Source: Solirubrobacteraceae bacterium
Lineage (GTDB): Bacteria > Actinomycetota > Thermoleophilia > Solirubrobacterales > Solirubrobacteraceae
Direction of reading: 5' to 3'
NCBI GenBank assembly: GCA_030447505.1
Contig: JAUJOT010000001.1
Location: 186,001-250,000 of the forward strand
Length of the DNA stretch: 64,000 nt
Part shown: in pieces, positions 8,820 to 18,183 of the stretch
How positions within the stretch are numbered: the stretch's first letter is position 1
Layout of the letters: every line of letters starts with the position of its first letter
The notes under the pieces: generated by a model
Database searches by the model: none
Seen by the model: only the letters and a program-made list of their open reading frames with translations
What the model was told of the DNA's origin: nothing
Program-made: the position numbers and the translations under genes

Positions 8820-9466
8820 GCCGTTCCTCCGTCGCGATCCTCGCCGAACCGAAACGACCGCAGCGGCGTCTTCAACGCTCCGTGGTTGCCGATCTCGGCG
8901 GCACTCGGCGTGCCCGCCACCGGGGTCGACGCGAGTTCGATCACGACGCCGCGGCGGCGCCCCTCAGGCGCCTGCTCGACGAGCAGGTAGTGGCGGCCGT
9001 AGAGCCGGCGAGCGCCGATCCGCGCGCGGAACGTCACCTCGTAGCCGATTGCGTTGTTGATCCGCGCGCGGCCCTCCGAGACGAACTCGAAGTCCCTGTA
9101 GCGCGTGCGGATGTCGCGCAGGTAGCCGTTGGCGTAGATCGGCAGCATCCCGCCGACCACGCCGCGATAGGCCGGCAGCTGCAGGTCACGGATCGCGTAG
9201 GAGTCCAGGAACAGGCCGCGCTCGCCGCGGTTGCGCAGCGCGACGAGCCTGCCGGGGCGCTCGACGCGTTCCCATTGCCCGCCGTAGACGAGGTTGAACG
9301 TCACCGGCTCGCGGACCAGGACGGGCGTCTCGTCGGCCCGGGCCGAGAGCGCGATCGTCGTCGCGCCGACGAGGACCAGCACCGCAACCGCGGCCGCGGC
9401 GACGCGCACGGCGGGCGAGCGGCGGGCGAGCAGCTGCGGGAGCGTCGGGCCGTACTCGGCCTTCAT
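8816..9466 (-). CDS. membrane-anchored protein of unknown function
   Basis: About 216 residues. One hydrophobic segment (VAAAAVAVLVLVGATTIAL) lies near residues 20-38 and is preceded by a short basic stretch. The rest would be outside the membrane. The outer domain contains VTFNLVYGGQWERVERPGR and a long beta-rich region, with no recognised motif. It shares a 4-base overlap with csaA. An ATG six codons earlier (9484) is an alternative start. I do not recognise the family. Confidence 0.72.
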   Translation of the reverse strand: MKAEYGPTLPQLLARRSPAVRVAAAAVAVLVLVGATTIALSARADETPVLVREPVTFNLVYGGQWERVERPGRLVALRNRGERGLFLDSYAIRDLQLPAYRGVVGGMLPIYANGYLRDIRTRYRDFEFVSEGRARINNAIGYEVTFRARIGARRLYGRHYLLVEQAPEGRRRGVVIELASTPVAGTPSAAEIGNHGALKTPLRSFRFGEDRDGGTA

Positions 9467-9591
9467 CACGGGCACCGGGCGCATTCTGACGCCCGCGACG
9501 ACGCGACGGATCGAGCGCGGCCAGCGGCGAAGCCGATCATGCGCGTCGTCGTCGCGCCGAGCGATCGCTCGCTGCGGCCCGCGCGCAGGCG

Positions 9592-9867
9592 TTACTCGCC
9601 GATCGAGAACATCGTCTCCAGGTCGTGCCTGGAGAAGGCCTCGAACGCCACCATCGTGTGGGTTCGCGCGACGCCGTGCATCGACGAGATCTGACCTGTC
9701 ACGACGCTCGCAAGATCCTCGTGCTGCTTGACGTGCACGATGCAGACGAAGTCCCACTCGCCGGTGACCGAGTAGGCCTCGCGGACGCCGTCGACTTCGG
9801 CAAGCGCTCCGCCGAGCGTCGACATGACGTCGCGCTCGGCCTCGACGAGCACGATCGCATGTGTCAC
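9592..9867 (-). CDS. stand-alone Lrp/AsnC ligand-binding (RAM) domain
   Basis: A 91-residue protein that consists only of the RAM (regulation of amino-acid metabolism) domain of Lrp/AsnC regulators: VDGVREAYSVTGEWDFVCIV then GVARTHTMVAFE. The DNA-binding helix-turn-helix is absent and there is no room for one upstream. Such proteins form dimers and octamers that bind amino acids and may modulate full-length Lrp partners. The ATG overlaps the stop of the preceding gene (ATGA), so it is the last gene of a three-gene operon with the next two features. Confidence 0.85.
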   Translation of the reverse strand: MTHAIVLVEAERDVMSTLGGALAEVDGVREAYSVTGEWDFVCIVHVKQHEDLASVVTGQISSMHGVARTHTMVAFEAFSRHDLETMFSIGE

Positions 9868-10211
9868 GCCTCGCTCCCTTCCGCGCCGTCGTTGCGGCGC
9901 GCGGCGAGCTCGCGCGCAAGCTCGAAGCCAACCGATACGCCGACGAGCATCCCCAGCCGGGTCTCCTCCTCGACGAGCGCCTGCACCGCCACGACGCGCT
10001 CGGACGGATCCTCCGTCCCGGCGGCGGCCTGCAGCTGCGCGTCGTGCGCCTGATCGAACCAGCCGCCCTGCTGCAGCGCCGCGCCGAGCACGCGCTGCAG
10101 GCCAGGCGCAGCGTGGGTCACGATCTCCTGCGCATGCCCGAAGCGCTCGGGGTCCGACAGCGCCTCGACGGCGGCGTCGACCTCCTCGGCGCTGTAGCGC
10201 CGCTGCGTCAT
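9864..10211 (-). CDS. uncharacterised 115-residue protein in RAM/rhomboid operon
   Basis: Begins MTQRRYSAEEVDAAVEAL. The first 50 residues have the spacing of a small helical bundle, and the middle is rich in alanine and glutamine. It has no signal peptide, membrane segment or metal motif and no family that I recognise. It is linked by 4-base ATGA overlaps to the pseudo-rhomboid upstream and the RAM-domain gene downstream, so it is almost certainly co-translated with both. Confidence 0.72.
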   Translation of the reverse strand: MTQRRYSAEEVDAAVEALSDPERFGHAQEIVTHAAPGLQRVLGAALQQGGWFDQAHDAQLQAAAGTEDPSERVVAVQALVEEETRLGMLVGVSVGFELARELAARRNDGAEGSEA

Positions 10212-11017
10212 GCCGGCGATCGCCGCACGGCCGCGTAGCCGAGCCCCGCGACGGCGCCGAATGCGGCGCCGAAGAGGCCGGCGATCGCGCTGCCCTGCGA
10301 CAGCAGCGGCACGAGCAGCAGCACGGCGGCGATCACGAGCACGCCGAGCAGGTCGCTGTCGTCCTCGTCGCCGCGGTGGCGGTCGAGCAGGACCGGGACG
10401 AGCCAGGCGCAGAGCAGGCCGAGGGCCGCGCCGTGGGAGCCGAACACGAGCGAGTTCGTGTCGACGGCGGCCGCCGCGGCAAGCGCGCCGGGACCGCAGA
10501 GCAAGAACAGCAGCACGACGGCGATCGGCCCCTGGCGGCGCTCGATCAGCCAGCCGAAGAGCCCGACGCCGAGGACGGCCGCGAACTGCGCCGCAACACC
10601 GTCGTTGAGCAGCGCGGCGGTGAAGAAGCGCCAGGGGTCGCCGCCGACCGCGGTGATCGCGAAGTCGGCGCGCACGTAGAACGCGAGCGACAGCCAGAGC
10701 CCGAACGACAGCGCGACGAGCGCCATCGTCGCGTACGGGCGCCGGTGCTCGTCGCCGCGGATCCCTGGGATCTCGCCGGTGCGCAGCTTGCCCAGGCGCT
10801 CGGCGGCCTTCGGCTGCTTGGGCTTCGCCTTGGACTGCCCGCGCTCTCGCCCGCCGACGCGTGGCCCGCGCTTGGGCGGCTTGACCGGCGCGTCGGGGCG
10901 CTCGATGCGCGGCGCGCGCTTGCGCAGCCGCGTACCGCAGTACGGGCACTCGGTGATGTACGGGCTGACCTCGGCCTGACAGTTCTTGCACACCACGAAG
11001 AGGTCGGGAGAGGACAT
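10208..11017 (-). CDS. zinc-ribbon rhomboid-like membrane protein lacking catalytic residues
   Basis: A 269-residue protein from the ATG at 11017. A zinc ribbon (C10, C13, C24, C27) is followed by a basic linker to residue 90 and then six or more membrane segments with the rhomboid pattern. DPWRFFTAAL matches the WR segment, but the serine-protease loop GxSG reads G-S-H195-G and the TM6 histidine region reads SAIAGLFG. Both members of the Ser-His dyad are therefore missing, so it should be a pseudoprotease that binds or sorts membrane partners. A TAGAAT box lies 9 bases before this ATG, which favours it over a TTG two codons earlier. Confidence 0.8.
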   Translation of the reverse strand: MSSPDLFVVCKNCQAEVSPYITECPYCGTRLRKRAPRIERPDAPVKPPKRGPRVGGRERGQSKAKPKQPKAAERLGKLRTGEIPGIRGDEHRRPYATMALVALSFGLWLSLAFYVRADFAITAVGGDPWRFFTAALLNDGVAAQFAAVLGVGLFGWLIERRQGPIAVVLLFLLCGPGALAAAAAVDTNSLVFGSHGAALGLLCAWLVPVLLDRHRGDEDDSDLLGVLVIAAVLLLVPLLSQGSAIAGLFGAAFGAVAGLGYAAVRRSPA

Positions 11018-11026
11018 CGGCAATCG

Positions 11027-11032
11027 ATTCTA
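11027..11032 (-). promoter_or_regulatory. -10 box of the rhomboid-like operon
   Basis: TAGAAT on the minus strand, with 9 bases to the ATG at 11017 and no Shine-Dalgarno sequence. Confidence 0.55.
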
Positions 11033-11079
11033 GGGCGCGGATACCGGCAGCCGTCGAAGAAGCCCCGACGAGCGCCCGA

Positions 11080-12201
11080 CTACAGCGCCGTCGCGGCGAC
11101 GATCTCGGCCATGACCTCGTTGAGGTCGGTGTTCGCCTCGTAGACGACGCACTGGCGCGAGGCGCCGTTGCCGCGCTCGAGAAGATCGCGGATGCCGTCC
11201 AGCGCATCGCCGCCGCCGAGTTGCTGGGCATGCGGCTCGAGGCGCCCGAGCAGGCGCTTCGTGAGCGCCTTCGTCGTGACGCGCTCGCTGGAGGGCAGGT
11301 CGACGATCTCGCCGTCGAGCCCGTGCCGCGCGGCGAGCCACTTGTTCTCGTCGAGCATCTGCCAGGGATACTCCGCGAGCCTCTTGCCGTCGTCGAAGTG
11401 CTCGGCGAGCTCGTGAACCATCGCCTGGATGAGCGACGTCAGGGCGATCGTGTGCTCCAGGCGCGTCTGCGAGTCGCAGACGCGGATCTCGACGGTACCG
11501 AGGTTCGGGTGCGGGCGGACGTCGTACCAGAGGTACGTGTAGTCCTCCATCACGCCGCTTGCGACCATGAACGCGACCTGCCGCTTCCAGTCCTCCCAGT
11601 CCTCGTAGGCCGGCGGCATGCCGACGCGCGGAAAGGCACGGAAGATCGGCGTGCGAGTCGACAGCAGCCCCGTGCGGTCGCCGCGCCAGAACGGCGAGTT
11701 GGCGCTCAGCGCCAGCAGCACCGGGACGTGTACCCGCATGCCGTTGGCGACGTGAATGGCCTTGTCGGGGTCGTCGACCCCGACGTGGACGTGCATCCCG
11801 AAGATCAGCTCCTGGCGGGCGACGAAGCGCAGTGCCGAGATCAGGTCGCGGTAGCGCGGGCGCGCGACGATCCGCTGGTGCTCCCACATCGCGAACGGGT
11901 GCGTGCCGGCGGAGCCGATCGCGAGGCCGCGCGCGGCGGCCGTCTCGCGCACGTTCTGGCGCAGCGAGCGCAGCTGCTCGGCCGCCTCGCCGGTGTCCGC
12001 GCACGGCTTCGTCGCGATCTCGAGCACGGACTCCATCAGCTCGGGCTTGATCTCGCCGTCCTCGCGCTCGACGTTCGACGCGCCGGCGTCCTCGAGCAGC
12101 GACTCGATCGCGTTGACGAGCGCGTAGCTCTTCGCGTCGACGATCATCAACTCCTCCTCGACGCCGACCGTGTAGCTCGGCCCGCTGAAGTTCGCGCGCA
12201 T
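11080..12201 (-). CDS. GCS2-type carboxylate-amine ligase (YbdK family glutamate-cysteine ligase)
   Basis: A 373-residue ATP-dependent ligase of the glutamate-cysteine ligase family 2. It opens with YTVGVEEELMIVD, and FGMHVHVGV lies in the middle; WYDVRPHPNLGTVEIRVCD is the metal and substrate core. Members make gamma-glutamyl-cysteine or related amides (YbdK, EgtA-like). The exact substrate cannot be fixed from sequence. The ATG at 12201 is supported by a TACGCT box 8 bases upstream; longer in-frame starts would extend into low-complexity sequence. Confidence 0.87.
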   Translation of the reverse strand: MRANFSGPSYTVGVEEELMIVDAKSYALVNAIESLLEDAGASNVEREDGEIKPELMESVLEIATKPCADTGEAAEQLRSLRQNVRETAAARGLAIGSAGTHPFAMWEHQRIVARPRYRDLISALRFVARQELIFGMHVHVGVDDPDKAIHVANGMRVHVPVLLALSANSPFWRGDRTGLLSTRTPIFRAFPRVGMPPAYEDWEDWKRQVAFMVASGVMEDYTYLWYDVRPHPNLGTVEIRVCDSQTRLEHTIALTSLIQAMVHELAEHFDDGKRLAEYPWQMLDENKWLAARHGLDGEIVDLPSSERVTTKALTKRLLGRLEPHAQQLGGGDALDGIRDLLERGNGASRQCVVYEANTDLNEVMAEIVAATAL

Positions 12202-12209
12202 CGCGCCGG

Positions 12210-12215
12210 AGCGTA
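12210..12215 (-). promoter_or_regulatory. -10 box of the GCS2 ligase gene
   Basis: TACGCT on the minus strand, with 8 bases to the ATG. Confidence 0.5.
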
Positions 12216-12354
12216 CCCGTAGCGCGCTGCTCGCCATCCTCGCGCGCCCGCCGTCCAGGATCGCCTGCTGTCCGGCGAAGTCACGATCGCGCAGCAGCAA
12301 GCGCGTGTCTGCGCCGGTTCTGCAACGCGGCATGCGTGACGCCGTGGCTGCCCC

Positions 12355-12360
12355 TACGGT
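12355..12360 (+). promoter_or_regulatory. -10 box of the secreted nuclease gene
   Basis: TACGGT, with 8 bases to the ATG at 12369. Confidence 0.5.
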
Positions 12361-12368
12361 TGGGCGCC

Positions 12369-12881
12369 ATGTCCCCGCGCCGCCTGATCGTCCTGCTGCT
12401 CGTCGGCGCTGCCGGCGCGGGCGCTGCGGACGCAGGCGGCCTGCTCGAGTCCGGGGCGGACGAGCAAGCCGCCGCCGGCGTCGTCGGCCGCGTCGTGCGG
12501 GCGATCGACGGCGACACGATCGACGTGCAGATCGGCTCGGACCGCGAGAAGGTGCGCTACATCGGCGTCGACACGCCCGAGACCAGGCACCCGACGAAGG
12601 GCGTGCAGTGCTACGGCCACAAGGCTTCGGAGTTCAACGCGCAGCTCGTCGCCGACGAGCAGGTGCGGCTCGAGCGTGACGTCGGGGAGCGCGACCGCTA
12701 CGGGCGCCTGCTGGCCTACGTCCACCGCGTCCGCGACGGGCTGTTCGTCAATGCCGAGCTGGCTCGCCTGGGCTACGCCCAGCCGCTGTCGATCCCGCCC
12801 GACGTGCGCTACGCCGACCGCTTCGCCGAGCTCGCGCGGGAGGCCCGCGAGCATGGCCGCGGACTGTGGTCGGCATGCTGA
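12369..12881 (+). CDS. exported staphylococcal-nuclease-type endonuclease
   Basis: A 170-residue protein. An N-terminal hydrophobic export or anchor segment ([17 protein letters not shown]) is followed by the SNase OB-fold. Catalytic positions of micrococcal nuclease are conserved: DGDT at 47-50, R63 and D68/E71 in RYIGVDTPE, and R113 in RYGRLLAYV. It should cleave DNA and RNA in a calcium-dependent way outside the cytoplasm. The ATG at 12369 was chosen for the signal peptide and for the -10 box 8 bases upstream. Confidence 0.87.
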   Translation: MSPRRLIVLLLVGAAGAGAADAGGLLESGADEQAAAGVVGRVVRAIDGDTIDVQIGSDREKVRYIGVDTPETRHPTKGVQCYGHKASEFNAQLVADEQVRLERDVGERDRYGRLLAYVHRVRDGLFVNAELARLGYAQPLSIPPDVRYADRFAELAREAREHGRGLWSAC

Positions 12882-12914
12882 GCGGCGGCGATGTCGGCTA
12901 ACCTCCCGTAACAG

Positions 12915-13160
12915 ATGGCAACCAGGATGCGCCAGTCGCTCGACGAGTTCGAACGAGCCTTCGTCGAGGAGACCCACACGGACCGCGTGCGCCGCGAATC
13001 GCTGCGACGCAAGGCGGTCCTGCGATCACGACAACGCAGCCTGGAGAAGGTTCACAAGCGGGCCACGGCGCGCTTCATCATGCTCGTGCTGATGATCGTC
13101 GCGACGGCCGTCATCGTGACGATCGCGATGTTCCAGACGCTCGCCTACGTGATGGGATAG
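12915..13160 (+). CDS. small membrane protein with basic helical N terminus
   Basis: An 81-residue protein. Residues 1-50 are highly charged and predicted helical (RRESLRRKAVLRSRQR). One C-terminal membrane segment spans about 54-78 (MLVLMIVATAVIVTIAMF). Function unknown; the layout is that of a tail-anchored cytoplasmic coiled helix. A TAACCT box ends 10 bases upstream of the ATG. The gene is convergent with csrA. Confidence 0.7.
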   Translation: MATRMRQSLDEFERAFVEETHTDRVRRESLRRKAVLRSRQRSLEKVHKRATARFIMLVLMIVATAVIVTIAMFQTLAYVMG

Positions 13161-13162
13161 CC

Positions 13163-13185
13163 GGGCGCGCGCACCGCGGCGCCCC
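13163..13185. terminator. GC-rich hairpin between convergent genes
   Basis: GGGCGC pairs with GCGCCC across a short loop in the 25-base gap between the small membrane protein gene and csrA. Confidence 0.4.
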
Positions 13186-13407
13186 CTACGAACTCAGCTT
13201 GCGCAGGGCCGCATCGACCTCGCGACCGGCCGTGACCTGGCCGCGCTCGGCCTGGATCTCGAGATAGACCTCCTTGCGGAAGACCGGAATGTCTCGAGGG
13301 GCCTGGATGCCGATCCGGACCTTTTCGCCCATGATCGACAAGACCGATATCTCGATCTCGTCCCCGATCATGATGCTCTGGTTGGACTTGCGTGTCAGTA
13401 CCAGCAT
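13186..13407 (-). CDS. csrA: carbon storage regulator CsrA
   Basis: A 73-residue RNA-binding dimer that represses translation by covering GGA-containing leaders. [20 protein letters not shown] and the [16 protein letters not shown] region with its RNA-contacting arginine are fully conserved. Unlike most genes here it has a strong Shine-Dalgarno sequence (GAGGAGG) 11 bases before the ATG; this GGA could also serve as a self-binding site. No flagellar genes or fliW, its usual partners in Gram-positive bacteria, are in the window. Confidence 0.95.
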   Translation of the reverse strand: MLVLTRKSNQSIMIGDEIEISVLSIMGEKVRIGIQAPRDIPVFRKEVYLEIQAERGQVTAGREVDAALRKLSS

Positions 13408-13544
13408 GGAAAGGCCACCCTCCTCGTCGCCGCGAGAACTCAAGCAGGTTGACAGGGCAAACACAACCGGCGCAGAGGGTCGCCCATCATCGCGTCTTCT
13501 CGTGCCAGATAGGCGATGCGGCCCGTTCTTATAAGGTCCGCGCC

Positions 13545-14129
13545 ATGGCACGACGCTCATTGCGCCCTCATCTCAACCAGATCCGCGGTTGGGTCCGACA
13601 GGGCCGCACCGATGCCTGGATCGCTCACCAGCTCGAGGCGACGGTCCAGCAGATCGAGACCTTCAAGAAGGACAACGACCTCACGCCGGCCGACCCCGAG
13701 AACGGGGAGGCGGTGGCGGACTTCGACGACGAGATCGACCTGCGCGCCGAGGATGACGCGCTCGTCGCCGCCGAGCTCGAGGCGGCAGAGGTCAAACGCG
13801 CCGAGGAGGAGGCCGCGCGCCTCGCCGAGGAGGAAGCCGAGAAGCTGCGCAGGGCCGAGGCGGGCGAGGACGGGGCCGAGGCCGACGCAAGCGCAAAGCC
13901 GGCATCGCGCCGGCGCGGTCGGCGCGGCGGGCGCGGGCGCTCACGCGGCTCGAGCGTCCTCGAGGGAACCTTCGATCACGGCGAGGAGGGCTACGGGCTG
14001 TGGCTCGACCCGGCCGTCGCCGACAACGCCGTCTATGCCGAGCACTGGGCCGGTCACCGCCCCGTCGAGGTCACGGTCGAGGAAGACCAGATCGTGATCC
14101 GACGCTCGGGCACCGACGTCGAGGACTGA
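13545..14129 (+). CDS. uncharacterised protein with HTH-like N terminus, acidic coil and arginine/glycine-rich linker
   Basis: A 194-residue protein. Residues 1-45 ([20 protein letters not shown]) look like a small helix-turn-helix. Residues 60-115 are a Glu/Ala-rich coiled helix. Residues 120-140 form a basic [10 protein letters not shown] stretch. The last 50 residues form a conserved beta-rich module ([18 protein letters not shown]). The mix suggests a nucleic-acid-associated protein; function unknown. TAAGGT, 7 bases upstream of the ATG, suggests a leaderless message. It is divergent from csrA. Confidence 0.75.
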   Translation: MARRSLRPHLNQIRGWVRQGRTDAWIAHQLEATVQQIETFKKDNDLTPADPENGEAVADFDDEIDLRAEDDALVAAELEAAEVKRAEEEAARLAEEEAEKLRRAEAGEDGAEADASAKPASRRRGRRGGRGRSRGSSVLEGTFDHGEEGYGLWLDPAVADNAVYAEHWAGHRPVEVTVEEDQIVIRRSGTDVED

Positions 14130-14185
14130 CGGCCGCCGGCGGGCACGCCGCGCTGTTGCGGCCGGCTCGCCGCCGGCGCGAGCGC

Positions 14186-14512
14186 CTACGGCTCCGTGCG
14201 CCGGCCGCCGGCGAAGTCGCGCGCGTCGCGCAGGTAGCGCAGGAACGCGGCGTCGGCGACCGTGCGCGGGTCCCAAGCCCAGGGCGCCTCGGGCGCGACC
14301 GCGGCGGCCAGGTCGGTGCACCAGTCCGTCCCGCGCTCGTACAGCTCGGCGAGCTCGTCGGCCGTGAACGTGCCGCCCAGGCGCCTGCGCAGCTCGGCCT
14401 CGATCCGCGTCACGACGTCCTCGAGCGCCGCGCGATGCTCGAGTGGCGCGCCGGCCAACCGCCGCTCGCCTTCGCGCCACTGACCGAGCGCTGTCTCGAA
14501 GCTCGTCGCCAC
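14186..14512 (-). CDS. conserved actinobacterial hypothetical protein
   Basis: A 108-residue, mostly helical protein with no membrane segment and no motif that I recognise. It contains FTADELAELYERGTDWC and a C-terminal YLRDARDF stretch. The GTG start has TAGCCT 8 bases upstream. It lies downstream of divIC, in the slot that holds a DUF501 gene in mycobacteria, but it does not look like DUF501. Confidence 0.7.
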   Translation of the reverse strand: MATSFETALGQWREGERRLAGAPLEHRAALEDVVTRIEAELRRRLGGTFTADELAELYERGTDWCTDLAAAVAPEAPWAWDPRTVADAAFLRYLRDARDFAGGRRTEP

Positions 14513-14546
14513 CGGCGGGCAGGCTACCCGCCGGCGCGAGGCCGCA

Positions 14547-14846
14547 CTACCTGCCGACGGGCAGCCCGCGGATCACGTAGGCGCGCTCGTCGCGCTTGAC
14601 CATCCCGAGGCGCCGCGCCTCGGTCTCGATGCTGCTTGCGGCGCGCAGCTCGCGCGAGCGCTTGACGAGCTGCGAGTGCTCGCGCTGCAGCTCCGAGACC
14701 TCGGCGCGCTTCGTGCGCGCCTCCTGCCATGTCGAGAGGTACGTGCGCAGCGGGTTGATGTAGAGGTAGATCAGCAGCAGCCCGACGAGCAGCAGCGCGA
14801 GCCGACCGATCCGGTCCCAGCGCACGTGCGGCGCGAAGTCGGTCAT
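14547..14846 (-). CDS. divIC: septum formation initiator DivIC/FtsB
   Basis: A 99-residue bitopic division protein. A short cytoplasmic N terminus is followed by one membrane segment (LALLLVGLLLIYLYI, about residues 15-30), a heptad coiled coil (residues 38-70) and the conserved EARRLGMVKRDE end. It would join FtsL and FtsQ in the divisome. Position immediately downstream of eno is conserved across actinobacteria. Confidence 0.88.
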   Translation of the reverse strand: MTDFAPHVRWDRIGRLALLLVGLLLIYLYINPLRTYLSTWQEARTKRAEVSELQREHSQLVKRSRELRAASSIETEARRLGMVKRDERAYVIRGLPVGR

Positions 14847-14914
14847 CGCTCGGGGTTCGGCTCGCGCGCCTCGTCTCCTCCCGCTGGTCGCGCCCGCCCC
14901 GGCCGGCCCTGCGT

Positions 14915-16892
<1,978 letters not shown>

Positions 16893-16901
16893 GGCCGCGA
16901 C

Positions 16902-16907
16902 AGCCTA
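16902..16907 (-). promoter_or_regulatory. -10 box of mazG-eno
   Basis: TAGGCT on the minus strand, with 9 bases to the GTG. Confidence 0.5.
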
Positions 16908-16930
16908 TGCGGCTGGCGCGACGTGCCGTT

Positions 16931-18079
16931 TCAGCTCGCGGGGACGGTCTGCACGCCGCCCGGGGCGGTGGTGTTCGTCTTCGGCTTCGGGGCGTTCTTG
17001 CACAGCGACATGACGAACGCATCGGCGCAGTTCGTGCGGGCCTTCCACTTCTTGCGCAGCGCCTCGTTGAACTCGTCGTTGGCCTTCGTCTTGTTCTGCG
17101 CGTCGAGCTGCTGCCTGATCACCGGCGCGACCTCCTTCAGCGACTGCTGGTCGGCCGGGGTCACCTTCTGCACCTGGAAGACGTAGTAGCCGAACTGCGT
17201 CTTGACCGGGCCGGTCAGCTCGCCCTTCTTCGCAGCGAAGATCGCGTCGTCGAAGGACTTCTCCTGCGTTCCCTTTGCGATGCCCAGCAGCGCGCCGCCC
17301 TGGTTCTTGGAGGCCTGGTCGATCGAGTACTTCTTGGCGACCGCGCTCCAGCTCTGGCCGGACTCCAGCGCCCGCTTGGCCTCGACGGCCTTGTCCTCCG
17401 TCTTGGTGAGGATCACGCGCAGGTCGCGCGTGGCCGGCGTCGCGAAGCGCGCCTTGTTCTTGGCGTAGAAGTCGGCGACGGCCTTGTCGGTGACCTTCTT
17501 CGCGTTCTTGACCGCCTTCTCGCCCAGCTTCCTGTAGATGGTGTCGAAGCGGACCTGGAACTTCGCGTCGGCGGCGGTCATACCTGACTGCTTGAGGAAC
17601 TCTTGAAAGGCCTCCTCCTTCTCAAGGTCCGACTGCTTCCTGGCCGCTTGGAATGCCTTTTCGAACTCGGCCGCAGAGACGTCCACGCCCTGGTCTTCGG
17701 CTTCGCCGGTGATCCACTTCTCGAGGATGAGGAACTGCATGACCTGGTCGCGCAGAGCATCGTACTCCTGCTTGCACTGGGCCTTGAACTGCGCGTCGGT
17801 CTGCTGCGGCTGACCCTTGGCGGGCTTCGGCGCCGTCTTCTTCTTGCTCGCGACACAGGCGGTGAACGCGGGCGGGTCGTAGGAGACCTTGGCCGCCGCC
17901 TGCTGCTGGCTCGTCGACGTGGCGACGCCGAGCCAGTGCGTGAAGTCCTCACGCGTGATCGTGTCGCCGTCGACGCTCGCGACCGAGTTGCCGGGAACCG
18001 AGTCACCGCAGGCCGCGAGGGCGATCGTGACCACAAAAAAGGCGCCAAGCGCCCGGACGAAGCGGAAGTTGTAGCTCAC
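16931..18079 (-). CDS. lipoprotein peptidyl-prolyl isomerase (PrsA/SurA-like parvulin)
   Basis: A 382-residue extracytoplasmic foldase. The signal peptide ends in the lipobox LAAC near residue 24, so the mature protein is lipid-anchored. A SurA-type helical N-terminal chaperone region follows. The parvulin domain (about residues 230-340) has RDLRVILTKTED, the KYSIDQASKNQGGALLGI loop and KTQFGYYVFQV. The C-terminal tail carries two cysteines and is Pro/Thr-rich. The GTG at 18079 is preceded by TAGAGT at 7 bases. The location between mfd and mazG copies the ancestral cluster. Confidence 0.87.
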   Translation of the reverse strand: MSYNFRFVRALGAFFVVTIALAACGDSVPGNSVASVDGDTITREDFTHWLGVATSTSQQQAAAKVSYDPPAFTACVASKKKTAPKPAKGQPQQTDAQFKAQCKQEYDALRDQVMQFLILEKWITGEAEDQGVDVSAAEFEKAFQAARKQSDLEKEEAFQEFLKQSGMTAADAKFQVRFDTIYRKLGEKAVKNAKKVTDKAVADFYAKNKARFATPATRDLRVILTKTEDKAVEAKRALESGQSWSAVAKKYSIDQASKNQGGALLGIAKGTQEKSFDDAIFAAKKGELTGPVKTQFGYYVFQVQKVTPADQQSLKEVAPVIRQQLDAQNKTKANDEFNEALRKKWKARTNCADAFVMSLCKNAPKPKTNTTAPGGVQTVPAS

Positions 18080-18086
18080 GGAGGCG

Positions 18087-18092
18087 ACTCTA
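18087..18092 (-). promoter_or_regulatory. -10 box of the PrsA-like gene
   Basis: TAGAGT on the minus strand, with 7 bases to the GTG at 18079. Confidence 0.5.
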
Positions 18093-18183
18093 GCGAACGT
18101 TCCCGCGCCGCTGCGCGGTTCTCGCATCCTTCACGCGAGCTTCACACCAGCTGAAGAACCGACACCCCGCGCAGCCGCGCGAT

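Noticed and set aside
13449-13454. TTGACA as a -35 element in the csrA divergent region
   Set aside because: No -10 hexamer lies 16-19 bases downstream on that strand; the start-proximal TAAGGT explains the plus-strand gene better.
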